From Phycisphaerales bacterium (lineage in GTDB: Bacteria; Planctomycetota; Phycisphaerae; Tepidisphaerales; Tepidisphaeraceae), in NCBI GenBank assembly GCA_020853095.1, contig JADYZN010000024.1:1-64000 (forward strand): a DNA stretch of 64,000 nucleotides. The letters run 5' to 3'. Every line of letters begins with the position of its first letter. Position 1 is the stretch's first letter. Below the pieces are notes generated by a model. It was not told where the DNA came from. It saw only the letters and a program-made list of their open reading frames with translations, and searched no databases. This document shows, piece after piece, positions 16,292 through 25,378 of the stretch. A program made the position numbers and the translations under genes.

Positions 16292-16888
16292 ATGACACAG
16301 CAGAACAGCCGAATTGAGCAGTTTCAGAAGATGGCGCAGGCCGATCCGAACAATGAATTGGGGCATTTTTCGCTTGGCCGGGCGTATGAGGAGGCCGGGC
16401 GGGATCAGGAGGCGGCGGCGGCGTATGAGAAGGCGATTTCGTTAAATGCAAAGCTGAGCAAGGTTTACCAGCTTTTGGGCGGGGTATTGGTGCGGCTGGG
16501 GCGAAAAGATGAGGCGATTTCACGGTGGACCGAGGGGGTGAAGGTGGCCGATGAGCGGGGGGATACGATGCCGCGCGAGGAGATGGTGAAGCTGCTTCGG
16601 GGGCTGGGGGCGCCGTTGCCGACGATTAAATCCTCATCGCCCGCCCCGGCCACGGGCGAGGGGCAGGTGATGTGCAGCCGGTGCGGACAGGTCAAGCCGA
16701 AAATGGCCAGCGCACCTTACAGCAACGCCCAGGGAAAGATGATCTACGAACGGGTTTGCGCCGATTGCTGGCGGGATTGGATACACATGGGGACCAAGGT
16801 GATCAACGAGCTTCGATTGCCCTTGTCCGACCCGCAGGCTCAGAAGGTCTTTGACCAGCACATGATCGAATTTTTGTGCTTGAATTAA
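16292..16888 (+). CDS. TPR domain fused to a YggX-like Fe(II)-trafficking domain
   Basis: 198 residues from ATG 16292 with GGAGG at 16281-16285. Residues 5-100 form two to three tetratricopeptide repeats (LGHFSLGRAYEEAGRDQEAA; VYQLLGGVLVRLGRKDEA). Residues 126-198 resemble YggX: KMIYERV, WRDWIHMGTKVINELRLPLSDPQAQK, then a final aromatic helix. YggX protects Fe-S enzymes from oxidative damage. Stand-alone YggX has a single conserved Cys; here there are two CxxC pairs (C128/C131 and C156/C159), suggesting a bound metal. The fusion implies recruitment to a partner through the TPR part (inference). Confidence 0.82.
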   Translation: MTQQNSRIEQFQKMAQADPNNELGHFSLGRAYEEAGRDQEAAAAYEKAISLNAKLSKVYQLLGGVLVRLGRKDEAISRWTEGVKVADERGDTMPREEMVKLLRGLGAPLPTIKSSSPAPATGEGQVMCSRCGQVKPKMASAPYSNAQGKMIYERVCADCWRDWIHMGTKVINELRLPLSDPQAQKVFDQHMIEFLCLN

Positions 16889-17005
16889 GGGCAGGATCGC
16901 CGAATTGCACCCTTGTCCGGCGGTGATACGATATTGGACCATCAAGCGGGCACGGTGCAACGGCCCGCGTTCGATGGGTTTGTTTTATTTTGGAAATGGA
17001 TTTTT

Positions 17006-18076
17006 ATGTCAGAGTCGTCTTCCGCCGGGTCGGGCCGGCCGTTTCGAGTGGCGTTCATCGGGTCCGGGTTGATCGCGCAGCATCACATGCAACTGCTGAA
17101 GAAGCTGGAGAACGTCCAGATCGTCGCCGCCTCCGACATCAGCGAAAAAACCCTGGCCAAGGTCAAGGAACAGTTCGGCGTCGAAAAGCTGTACACCGAC
17201 TATCATAAGATGCTCAAAGAGGTGAAGGAGATCGACGCGGTCGATGTCTGCACGCCCAACGGCCAGCACGCGACCAACTGCATCGCGGCGTTCGCGGCCG
17301 GCCATCACGTCATGGTCGAAAAGCCGATGGCGATGAACGCCGTCGAAGGGCGGGCCATGCTGGAGGCGGCCAAAAAAGCGGGCAAACAACTGGTGGTGGG
17401 ATTCCAGTATCGATTCGATCCGAAAAGCAAATTGATTAAAGATCAGATCGACTCCGGCGCCTTTGGCAGGATCATGTACGTTCGCGCCCAGGCGCTGCGG
17501 CGGCGGGGGATTCCCAACTGGGGCGTGTTCGGCCGCAAGGATTTACAAGGGGGCGGGCCGATGATCGACATCGGCGTGCACATCCTGGAGATGGCGCACT
17601 ACATCATCGGATCGCCCAGGCCGGTGACGGTCAGCGGCAACACCTGGACGTACAGCGGCAACCAGCCGTGCAACGTGGCCTGTCAATGGCCCAACTGGGA
17701 TCACAAGACGTACACTGTTGAAGACCTGGCGGCGGGGTTGATCCGCTTTGACACCGGGGCGCTGCTGACGATCGAGGCCTCGTTTGTGGCCCATATTGAA
17801 AAGGATGTCTGGAATCTTCAGATCATGGGCGAAAAAGGTGGAGCCAACTGGGAGACGAGCCAGGTTTTCATGGATCAGGGTGGATACATGATGAACCTGA
17901 CGCCGGGATTCCTGCCCCAGAAGGACAACTTTGAATCGAAGATGAAACATTTTGTCGAGGTGTGCCAGGGGTTGCGTCCCAATGAATCTTCCGGGGAACA
18001 GGGTCTGATGGTGCAGAAGATGCTGGATGGCATCTATGCCAGTGCGGATGCGGGGAGCGAGGTGACGGTGGAATAG
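17006..18076 (+). CDS. Gfo/Idh/MocA-family NAD(P)-dependent oxidoreductase
   Basis: 356 residues from ATG 17006. The N-terminal Rossmann fold has FIGSGLIAQHH (about 15-25) and the acidic AASDIS after the second strand. VEKPMAMN (about 105) holds the conserved EKP lysine. The C-terminal alpha/beta domain contains GGGPMIDIGVHILEMAHYIIG, where D-x-G-x-H supplies catalytic residues. These enzymes oxidise or reduce cyclic polyols and sugars; planctomycete genomes carry many paralogues and the substrate cannot be read from sequence. There is no twin-arginine signal, so it is cytosolic. It is a single transcription unit ending tail-to-tail (4 nt) with the sugar kinase. Confidence 0.9.
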   Translation: MSESSSAGSGRPFRVAFIGSGLIAQHHMQLLKKLENVQIVAASDISEKTLAKVKEQFGVEKLYTDYHKMLKEVKEIDAVDVCTPNGQHATNCIAAFAAGHHVMVEKPMAMNAVEGRAMLEAAKKAGKQLVVGFQYRFDPKSKLIKDQIDSGAFGRIMYVRAQALRRRGIPNWGVFGRKDLQGGGPMIDIGVHILEMAHYIIGSPRPVTVSGNTWTYSGNQPCNVACQWPNWDHKTYTVEDLAAGLIRFDTGALLTIEASFVAHIEKDVWNLQIMGEKGGANWETSQVFMDQGGYMMNLTPGFLPQKDNFESKMKHFVEVCQGLRPNESSGEQGLMVQKMLDGIYASADAGSEVTVE

Positions 18077-18080
18077 ATTT

Positions 18081-19010
18081 TCACCACGGCGCAATCTGGA
18101 TTTTTTCGCGTAGTTCCATCGCTTTTTCCGGTTCAACGAATCCGGCCCACATCGTCATGGCGTTGGCGGCGCCACAGGCGGCCGCCAGATGACAGGCGTC
18201 CGGCATCGCCCGGCCGCGTGAAAGTTCCACGGCCAGTCCGGCGGTGAAGGCATCCCCCGAGCCGATGGTGTTCAGGATCGGCACTTTTGGGGTGGAGAGT
18301 GTCCAGAAGGATCGGCCATCGGAGACAATGGCCGGTTTTGGGCCGCGGGTGATGATCGCCCATTGCGCGCCGAGTTCGATCAGCCGGAGGATCGCATTGC
18401 GCAAGTCGGCATCGGTCTGAATGTCCCGCCCGATGGTGGCGGCCAGTTCACTGAGGTTGGGTTTGACGACCGCGGGGCGTTGGGAGAGGGCGCGCATCAG
18501 CGGCTCGCCGCGCGCATCGAGCACCACGGGAAGGTTTCGTTGGTTGGCGATGGCGGTGCATCGGGCGTAAAAGTCGGCCGGCGCATCAGGGACCAGGGAG
18601 CCGGTCATCACCAGCAGGTCGGCTTGTTCCAGATGCCGGCGCAGGGTTTGATAAAGCGATTCCCACGCGGCGGGCTCAACGGGCGAGGCTTCCTCGACCA
18701 GTTCCGTGGAGGTTTCAGTGGCCCGATCGAGCAGGGTGATGCACTGGCGGGTGGGGGGTTTGACGGTGACAAAATCGTGGGGAATGCCGGTTTTGTCCAG
18801 GTCCGTCCGCATGAACCGGCCGCTGTCGCCCCCGAGAAATCCGCTCGCCAGCACCGGCCGGCCCAGTTGATGAATCACGCGGGCAACGTTGATCACCTTG
18901 CCGGAGGCGTAATCGAACACCTCGGTGGCGCGGTTGACCGTGTCGAGCGTGAATCGGCCGAATCGCATCGTGCGTTGCAGCGCCGGCGTGGTCCCCAGGC
19001 AAAGGATCAT
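18081..19010 (-). CDS. PfkB-family sugar kinase (1-phosphofructokinase / tagatose-6-phosphate kinase type)
   Basis: 309 residues from ATG 19010. The start MILCLGTTPALQRTM and GKVINVARVIHQLG match the 1-phosphofructokinase/LacC branch. The signature TIGSGDAFTAGLAVEL near the C-terminus carries the catalytic Asp and anion hole, and VVKPNLSELAATIG is the usual substrate/ATP block. It phosphorylates a sugar phosphate with ATP; fructose-1-P and tagatose-6-P are both possible. No PTS component is nearby. Its start overlaps the stop of the acetyltransferase gene by 4 nt (ATGA), so the two are translationally coupled. Confidence 0.88.
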   Translation of the reverse strand: MILCLGTTPALQRTMRFGRFTLDTVNRATEVFDYASGKVINVARVIHQLGRPVLASGFLGGDSGRFMRTDLDKTGIPHDFVTVKPPTRQCITLLDRATETSTELVEEASPVEPAAWESLYQTLRRHLEQADLLVMTGSLVPDAPADFYARCTAIANQRNLPVVLDARGEPLMRALSQRPAVVKPNLSELAATIGRDIQTDADLRNAILRLIELGAQWAIITRGPKPAIVSDGRSFWTLSTPKVPILNTIGSGDAFTAGLAVELSRGRAMPDACHLAAACGAANAMTMWAGFVEPEKAMELREKIQIAPW

Positions 19011-19525
19011 GGGCGTTGATCTCCATCGAGGGGGGCATCCGGCAGTTTCAGCAGCATCTCCATCGTATCGACACGAAACCCGCAGGCGCGAAACAATTCG
19101 CGTGCCGGCTCGTTGGCGGCGGCGGTGTCCAGACGAACCTGCGGCACGCCGATCCGGACGAATTGCTCGATCGCCCGCATGACCAGTTGCCGGCCGATCC
19201 CTTCGTGGCGATAGGCTTCCTCTACCCACAGATCGTGCAGAAAACCATATTCCTTGAGCTGGTAGATCGGAATTTCGGTTTCGACCGTGCCGATCACAAA
19301 CCCGGTCAGGATGGAAGGTTGCACATCATTGGCTTCGCGCTGGGCGACCAGGAAAACGCTGCGCGGGTCGTCGGCCCGCGTGGTCATCCACCGCCGGTAT
19401 CGCTCCGCGGGCTGGTCGCGAAAGCCATATTTGGCCGGGTCCCAGGCCTGATGCAGCGCGCAGATTTTGGCCACCATCGGCAGCACGGCCGGAACATCCT
19501 CGGTCGTCGCGGGGCGAATGAGCAT
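19007..19525 (-). CDS. GNAT-family N-acetyltransferase
   Basis: 172 residues from ATG 19525. The acetyl-CoA binding motif A reads LHDLWVEEAYRHEGIGRQLVMRAIE (R/Q-x-x-G-x-G/A pattern as RHEGIGRQL), followed by the motif B segment VRLDTAAANEPARELFRACGF. The N-terminal strand-helix is IRPATTEDVPAVLPMVAKI. It transfers an acetyl group from CoA to an unknown amine; the target could be a small molecule or a protein N-terminus or lysine. It is the first gene of a two-gene unit with the sugar kinase. No Shine-Dalgarno is seen; TACAAT ends 8 nt before the ATG. Confidence 0.88.
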   Translation of the reverse strand: MLIRPATTEDVPAVLPMVAKICALHQAWDPAKYGFRDQPAERYRRWMTTRADDPRSVFLVAQREANDVQPSILTGFVIGTVETEIPIYQLKEYGFLHDLWVEEAYRHEGIGRQLVMRAIEQFVRIGVPQVRLDTAAANEPARELFRACGFRVDTMEMLLKLPDAPLDGDQRP

Positions 19526-19533
19526 GGATTGGT

Positions 19534-19539
19534 ATTGTA
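19534..19539 (-). promoter_or_regulatory. Candidate -10 box for a leaderless GNAT-kinase transcript
   Basis: Minus-strand TACAAT followed by exactly 8 nt and the ATG at 19525. Confidence 0.42.
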
Positions 19540-19651
19540 AGAACCTTGCAATGCCATGCCACAGACAGCAAGGCGACGCTGTAATGTTGATCTCCGCCGG
19601 TCGTCGCACCTTGGCGGTGGCGTTTTTTGTGTGGGCGCATAGGCTTAGGGG

Positions 19652-20587
19652 ATGAGCGAGATCAAGATCGGGTTGATTGGCGGGTCGGGGTTGGGGGCGG
19701 CGATGGGTGGGCAGGAAGGGGTGCGGCATGAGGTGGAAACGCCCTTTGGCAGGCCGAGCGATGTGATCATTGAAACGCGATGGTTTGATGTGCCGGTTTT
19801 GATGCTCTCGCGGCATGGACCGGGGCACTTGTTGAACCCCACGCGGGTTCCCTATCGAGCTAACTTGTTTGCCTTAAAGCAGTTGGGGTGTACGCACATC
19901 ATCGCATCGGGCGCGGTGGGGTCGTTGCGCGATGAATTTGGGCCGCGCGATTTGGTGGTGGTGGATCAGATTATTGACAAGACCCATCGGCGGGAGGGGA
20001 GTTTTTATGAAAAGGGGGCGGTTCATGTCGAATTTGCCGAACCCTTTTGCCCGGTGATGCGTCAAATGGTCATGGAGGCGGCGGGGGAGATGATGGCGGA
20101 GGAGTCGGCGGCCGCCGGCACGGCCGAGGTTGGTATGATCAGGCCGATGCGGGTGCATGGGCGGGGGTGTTATGTGTGCATGGAAGGGCCGGCGTTTTCG
20201 ACCCGTGCCGAGAGCCTGATGCACCGGTTGTGGGGGGGTGATCTGATCGGGATGACCGCGATGCCGGAGGCGAAGCTGGCGCGCGAAGCGGAATTGCCCT
20301 ATGTGCTGCTGGCTCTGGTGACGGACTATGATTGTTGGAAGGCCCACGCGGCCGGGACCGAGCCGCAAAAGCTGCTGGAGGAAATCATTGGGAATCTGTC
20401 GGCCGCCGGCGATCACGCGATGCGGTTGATGAGACATGCGGTTCGACTGATGGGATCGCATCCGATGGAGCTGGAGAGTTGTCCTGCGCGGGAGGCGCTG
20501 AAGCTGGCGATCTGGTCGGACAAGAGCCGGATTGGGCCGGATGAGGTGGCACGGTTGCGGCCGTTGTGGGGGAGATATTTTGAGTGA
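19652..20587 (+). CDS. mtnP: S-methyl-5'-thioadenosine phosphorylase (purine nucleoside phosphorylase family)
   Basis: 311 residues. N-terminal IGLIGGSGLG is the phosphate-binding loop; LSRHGPGHLLNPTRVPYRAN is the family signature; CMEGPAFSTRAES and MTAMPEAKLAREAELPY are base/ribose contacts characteristic of MTA phosphorylase rather than generic PNP. It cleaves methylthioadenosine, a by-product of polyamine synthesis, with phosphate to adenine and methylthioribose-1-P. A 15-residue insertion (about 151-165, EESAAAGTAEVGMI) lengthens it slightly. A TAGGCT hexamer ends 6 nt before the ATG. The next gene starts 7 nt after its stop and is probably co-transcribed. Confidence 0.9.
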   Translation: MSEIKIGLIGGSGLGAAMGGQEGVRHEVETPFGRPSDVIIETRWFDVPVLMLSRHGPGHLLNPTRVPYRANLFALKQLGCTHIIASGAVGSLRDEFGPRDLVVVDQIIDKTHRREGSFYEKGAVHVEFAEPFCPVMRQMVMEAAGEMMAEESAAAGTAEVGMIRPMRVHGRGCYVCMEGPAFSTRAESLMHRLWGGDLIGMTAMPEAKLAREAELPYVLLALVTDYDCWKAHAAGTEPQKLLEEIIGNLSAAGDHAMRLMRHAVRLMGSHPMELESCPAREALKLAIWSDKSRIGPDEVARLRPLWGRYFE

Positions 20588-20594
20588 GGTCAGG

Positions 20595-23500
20595 ATGTCG
20601 CTGGCTCGCTGCGGGTTGATTTTGGCGTTGGGGTTGGGGGGTGTCATGGCCCGAGGGGATGATGCGCCGGCGGAACAGCCGCCGGCACAGGGGCTGAATC
20701 CGACCGATTTTTATGGCAAGGAATCGAACCAGGGGGTGTACGTTCGCGATTCGGCCGTGGCGCTGGAGAAATTCGCCCTGGGGCAGCGGATGGAGCGGTT
20801 GAAGGAGTGGAACAAATCGGCGGACGTTTTTCAGGAGATATTGGAAAAATATCCGGATCGGGTCGTGCAGTCGCGCGTGGATGAGGAGGGGAAGATCTGC
20901 CAATACACCAGCGTGGCGATGGCGGTGCGGCAGCGGCTGGCGAAGTGGCCGGCCGAGGGACTGGCGGTTTACAAGGCGCGCTACGAGCCGGTCGCCGAGT
21001 CGATGCTGCGGAAGGCGAAGGTGGATGATTACGCGGCGTTGCACAACGTCTTGTCGATGTATTTCGTGACGGATGCGGCCAGGGCGGCGGGGCTTCGGCT
21101 GGTGGGGTTGTATCTGGAGAGCGGAGATTTCGCGGCGGCGGCGCGGATCGGGGATGAATTGCTGACTTGGCATCCAGCGCTGGTGGTGGAGCGTCCGGAG
21201 CTGCTCTATCGCGTGTCGCTGGCGTATCACCTGTGCGGGGATGAAGCGAAGTCGGCCCGACTGGCGGAGGAGTTGAAGAACAAATTCCCCAACGCCACCG
21301 GCACGATCGCCGGCAGGGATGTGGAGCTGAACCGGTCGCTGGAGACGATGCTGCAAATGGGAGAGCCGGTGCCGCGGGCGGCCGGGAACGACTCATGGCC
21401 GATGTTCATGGGGTCGCCGGATCGTGGCCGGGTCAGCAACGCGGCCGGCCGGCCGGGGGCAAGGATTTTTTCGACGGCGCTGCATCCGGGCAAATGGAGC
21501 GGAGCCTCCATGGAGCAGTTGCGGCAGTTTCAACGTCAGGAGGAGATCAACCGGGCGGCCGGGGCGGCGCTGGGGATTGTTCCATCGGTCGATCACGGGC
21601 AGTTGTTTTTTCAGGATGGCGCGAGGTTGTACGCGGTCAACCTGGAAAGCGGGTTTCCGCTGCCCGGCTGGGCGCAAACCTACGGCGGCGACCGCGACGG
21701 CCAATACATCACCGGCGGATGGGGCGTGCCGCGCGGGCAGCAACTGACGGTGACGGTGACGGATGATGCGGTGCTGGCGGTGATGGGGCAGATGGACCGC
21801 ATGGCGGTCATGATGGGGCAGGCTCAGTCCAAGGACCGTCAGCCGAGGCTGGTGTGTCTGGATCGGCGGACCGGCGCGCAGCGATGGGTGGTCGGCGCGA
21901 ATCAGTTGCCCGATGAGGTCTCAGCGCTGCGCAATTTGAGCCTCAACGGTTCGCCGCTGGTGATCGGCGACAACGTTTTTGTCGCGGCGCGCGGGGGCAA
22001 GGGGGCGCAATTCGAGGATTGTTACATCCTGTGTTTTGATCTGGGCAGCGGCAAATATAAATGGTCGTGTTACATCGCCAGCGCCAACTCCGGCAACATG
22101 ATGTGGGGGGGCGAGGTGCCGCTGCCGTATGAAACCTGCGCTCAACTGGCGTATTCCAGCGGGCGGCTGTACGTGCTGACCAACCTGGGGGCGCTGGCGG
22201 CGGTGGATGCGTATCGGGGATCGATCGCCTGGCTGAGTATTTATCCGCGGAACGTGTCCGAGGACGCCAACATGCGGTTTCGCCGGTTTGGCGGGTCGGC
22301 GGTTCAGAATTTCGTCAAACCCTGGACGCTCAATCCGCTGATTTTGCAGGATGGGCGGTTGTTCGCGTTGCCCAGCGACGCCCAGCACGTCTTGATTTAC
22401 GACGCATCGACCGGTATGGAGCAGAAGCGCATCAACCTGGCCGATGCGTACAACGCCGACACGCTGGTGGGAGTGATGGGTTCGCGGCTGGTGCTGGCGG
22501 GCGAGAGAAGGGTGGTTTGTCTGAACTGGCCGAATTACGATCCGGTGCGATTCACCAGCCAGAACGAGTCGATGGTCCACTGGCTCAGCGCCAACATCGT
22601 CGATCCGCTCCGCGGGCGGCCTTTCATGACGGGGGATTCGGTCTTCGCCTGCACGACCCAGAAACTGCTGAGGTTTGATCTCAAAAGCGGCATGATGGCC
22701 CAGGGGTATCCGGTCGACGGCCAGTGGGATTCAAGCGAAGGACCGGGGAACGTCATCGTCACGTCCGAACACGTGATCGTGGCGGGGGACCGGCGGGTGA
22801 ACGTGTACACCGACATGCAACTGGCCCGCGCCAAGCTGGATGCGGAGGTCGCGGCCGCGCCCGATCAACCCGAACCGCGGCTGCGTTACGCGGAGATGAT
22901 GTTCGCCGCCGGCCAATATCAATTGTCGCTGCAAAAGCTGGACGAGGCGATCGGTCTGCTGGGCGGGTTGAAGGCGATGCGGGCCGGTTCGGCTCGCGAC
23001 CGGGTTTTTGCCGATGCCCTGACGTTTGCCCGGAAACTTGCCCGCGAGCGTGACGGCAAGGCGCAGACGCTGTCGATGGCCGATGCCCTGTATGACCGCG
23101 CCGCCGCCGCCGCGTCGACGCCCGTCCAGCAGGTGCAATATCGCCTCGGCCGCGCCCGGTTCACGCACACCATCCGCGATTTTACGGCCGAGTTGTCCCT
23201 CTATCAGCAGATCCTGGACGACCCGCAATTGCGGCGGGTGACGGTCCATGACGATCAATCCGCCTCGTCCGCCGGCGAGATCGCCGAACGCGCCATCGCC
23301 GATTTGATCCGCAAAAACGGGCCGAAGGTGTATGCCGCGATCGAACAGGCCGCCGTGCGGGCGCTGGCGGCGGCGCGGAGCAACAACCGCCCGGCCGATT
23401 TTGTGGAGGTGGCGCGGCGGTATCCCAATTCGGCGACCGCGCCACAGGCGTTGCTGGCGGCGGCCGATGCGTACGAGACCCTGGGCGACCATCGTTCCGC

Positions 23501-25310
23501 CACGCAGATTCTCCGGCAGCTTTACTTCAAGCATCCCGGCTATCCCAATCAATTTCTGGTGCTCGAATCGCTGGCCCGCAATTACCTGGCGATGCCCAAT
23601 CACCTGGAGGTGGCGATCTCCCGGCTGGCGCAGGCGGACAAACTTCCCGGCGAGCCTCGATTGACCCGCCCCTTGAAACTGCCCGATGGCACGTTGTTGA
23701 ACGACATGACTTTCGCCGAAGCGGTCGATCAGTTGCGGCAATACGCCGCCCGCGTCGGGGTTCACCAGGTTGCGCTGCCCGATCTGCGGTTGCCGGCCCG
23801 CCGGGGAAAATCCGAACCGTTCGCAGCGCAAACGCCCGATTCGATCGTCGCCCCGGTCGCGATGATCGTGCCGCAGAACCCGCGGACGTTTCGTCCTGAT
23901 CGGCTGGTCGCCTGGTCGGACCATTCCACGGTGAACGTTTATGAATCCGGCTCGGCGCGGCCACTGATCCATTGCACGGGTTTTGACGATGCGCCGGTCG
24001 GCGCGGATTGGCTGGGCACGCGCCCGCTGGTGTACGGCGATCATCTGATCGCACTGATCGATCCGGCCGGCGGAAGCATCGCCTGGAAGGTCGATCTGCA
24101 ATCGCTCGCCGCCCCGGCCGATGCCGTCACGGATGAAGGCGAGCCGGAACAACCCGGCGACGAGGGGGCCGTGGCCGATCCGAACATCCTTCAGATTCAG
24201 GATGATCAGCGCATCGTCATCCAGGGCAATCGCCAGGTGATTTTGCGCAATGGCCGGGTGCTTCCCCTCGCCCCACAGCCGCGGCAGATGAATCCGGATG
24301 CGCCCGAGCAGTTCGTGGACGTGCTGGTCACGACCGATCGCATCGTCGCGGCCACCTCCGCCGGCCGGGTGCTGGCGATTGACGCCGCCGATGGGAGCAT
24401 TTGCTGGCAGGCCCGGCTGGTGGATCAAGGCACGGCCGACCGCCTGCTGGTCTCGGAGGATTTCACGGTGGTTCGCGTGACCAACGGATCGACCATCCAA
24501 CTGGTTGTGCTGGATACGTTTGGCGGCCAGATTCTCCATCGCTGGTCGTTCAGCGCCGCGGCGGGGCAGTCGCCGTTGAACATGGCTCTGTCGGCCGATG
24601 GTGTGCTGGTTTACACCCTCCCCGACCGGCTGCGCGGCAAGGATTTGTATGAACCGGCCTTCAACGCGGGACAAGGGTTCACCTGGGAGGTTCGACCCGC
24701 CAATCCCGCCAGGCGGGGGGGCGAACAATTGTTCATCGAGCTGGATCAACCGGACCAGTTGCTGATTTCGCAGGGCCGCGTGATCGCCCTCAGCGACATG
24801 GGTCGATTCGTCCGGATCTATTCGCTGGATGATGGCAAGCCGCTTATCCCGCCCGGTTCGGATGCCGCCGAGGTTCCCTTGAGCACCGGATTTGATCCCG
24901 GATCGGACAGACGAAACGTGGCTTCGGTGTCGTTGCATCCGGCCGGGCCGATGCTCTACATCGCCGGCCCACAGTCGCTTCAGGCGTATAACCTCGACCG
25001 GCCGGGGGAGAAATGGACCGGCCTGCTCCCGGCGCCGGCCAACATCCGCGACATCCTGATCGCCCGACAGGAACTGCTGCTGATCAGCGATCCATCGGTC
25101 GCCGCCAACGTCAACAAGCCGGCCAACATCCTGCAACTGCTGGTTTATTCCCGCCAGCCCACCTCCAGCGGCGAAAGCGGCAAGCTCGTGTTCGATCCCA
25201 TCCTGAACAGTCCCTCATCCATCATCTCCTGGCAACCGGCCGACGGCGGCCTGTATTACCTGACGGCCGACCAGAAGTTGCATTTTCTCAAAGGGGCCGG
25301 AACGAACTGA
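20595..25310 (+). CDS. Very large exported PQQ-like beta-propeller / TPR protein
   Basis: About 1,571 residues from ATG 20595. Residues 1-26 form a signal peptide (GLILALGLGGVMARG). Residues 50-260 look like helical TPR-type repeats (KEWNKSADVFQEILEKYP). Around 350-720 is a BamB-like propeller with blades of the kind RLVCLDRRTGAQRWVV and RLYVLTNLGALAAVDAYRGSIAWL. A second helical stretch (about 730-1060) has TPR-like helices such as QALLAAADAYETLGDHRSA. A second propeller (about 1090-1560) contains GRVLAIDAADGSICWQA. No PQQ-enzyme catalytic residues are evident, so a scaffold or binding role outside the cytoplasm is more likely than dehydrogenase activity. Confidence 0.82.
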   Translation: MSLARCGLILALGLGGVMARGDDAPAEQPPAQGLNPTDFYGKESNQGVYVRDSAVALEKFALGQRMERLKEWNKSADVFQEILEKYPDRVVQSRVDEEGKICQYTSVAMAVRQRLAKWPAEGLAVYKARYEPVAESMLRKAKVDDYAALHNVLSMYFVTDAARAAGLRLVGLYLESGDFAAAARIGDELLTWHPALVVERPELLYRVSLAYHLCGDEAKSARLAEELKNKFPNATGTIAGRDVELNRSLETMLQMGEPVPRAAGNDSWPMFMGSPDRGRVSNAAGRPGARIFSTALHPGKWSGASMEQLRQFQRQEEINRAAGAALGIVPSVDHGQLFFQDGARLYAVNLESGFPLPGWAQTYGGDRDGQYITGGWGVPRGQQLTVTVTDDAVLAVMGQMDRMAVMMGQAQSKDRQPRLVCLDRRTGAQRWVVGANQLPDEVSALRNLSLNGSPLVIGDNVFVAARGGKGAQFEDCYILCFDLGSGKYKWSCYIASANSGNMMWGGEVPLPYETCAQLAYSSGRLYVLTNLGALAAVDAYRGSIAWLSIYPRNVSEDANMRFRRFGGSAVQNFVKPWTLNPLILQDGRLFALPSDAQHVLIYDASTGMEQKRINLADAYNADTLVGVMGSRLVLAGERRVVCLNWPNYDPVRFTSQNESMVHWLSANIVDPLRGRPFMTGDSVFACTTQKLLRFDLKSGMMAQGYPVDGQWDSSEGPGNVIVTSEHVIVAGDRRVNVYTDMQLARAKLDAEVAAAPDQPEPRLRYAEMMFAAGQYQLSLQKLDEAIGLLGGLKAMRAGSARDRVFADALTFARKLARERDGKAQTLSMADALYDRAAAAASTPVQQVQYRLGRARFTHTIRDFTAELSLYQQILDDPQLRRVTVHDDQSASSAGEIAERAIADLIRKNGPKVYAAIEQAAVRALAAARSNNRPADFVEVARRYPNSATAPQALLAAADAYETLGDHRSATQILRQLYFKHPGYPNQFLVLESLARNYLAMPNHLEVAISRLAQADKLPGEPRLTRPLKLPDGTLLNDMTFAEAVDQLRQYAARVGVHQVALPDLRLPARRGKSEPFAAQTPDSIVAPVAMIVPQNPRTFRPDRLVAWSDHSTVNVYESGSARPLIHCTGFDDAPVGADWLGTRPLVYGDHLIALIDPAGGSIAWKVDLQSLAAPADAVTDEGEPEQPGDEGAVADPNILQIQDDQRIVIQGNRQVILRNGRVLPLAPQPRQMNPDAPEQFVDVLVTTDRIVAATSAGRVLAIDAADGSICWQARLVDQGTADRLLVSEDFTVVRVTNGSTIQLVVLDTFGGQILHRWSFSAAAGQSPLNMALSADGVLVYTLPDRLRGKDLYEPAFNAGQGFTWEVRPANPARRGGEQLFIELDQPDQLLISQGRVIALSDMGRFVRIYSLDDGKPLIPPGSDAAEVPLSTGFDPGSDRRNVASVSLHPAGPMLYIAGPQSLQAYNLDRPGEKWTGLLPAPANIRDILIARQELLLISDPSVAANVNKPANILQLLVYSRQPTSSGESGKLVFDPILNSPSSIISWQPADGGLYYLTADQKLHFLKGAGTN

Positions 25311-25378
25311 TGGATTATGAATGCGCGCGATGGATTATCGGCCTTTTCTCCACTTCATTACCTTATTAAACTCTCAAA

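Noticed and set aside
22731-25136. 801-codon minus-strand open frame inside the PQQ-propeller gene
   Set aside because: Fully antisense to a convincing exported protein; Arg/His/Gln-rich composition and no domain make it a shadow.
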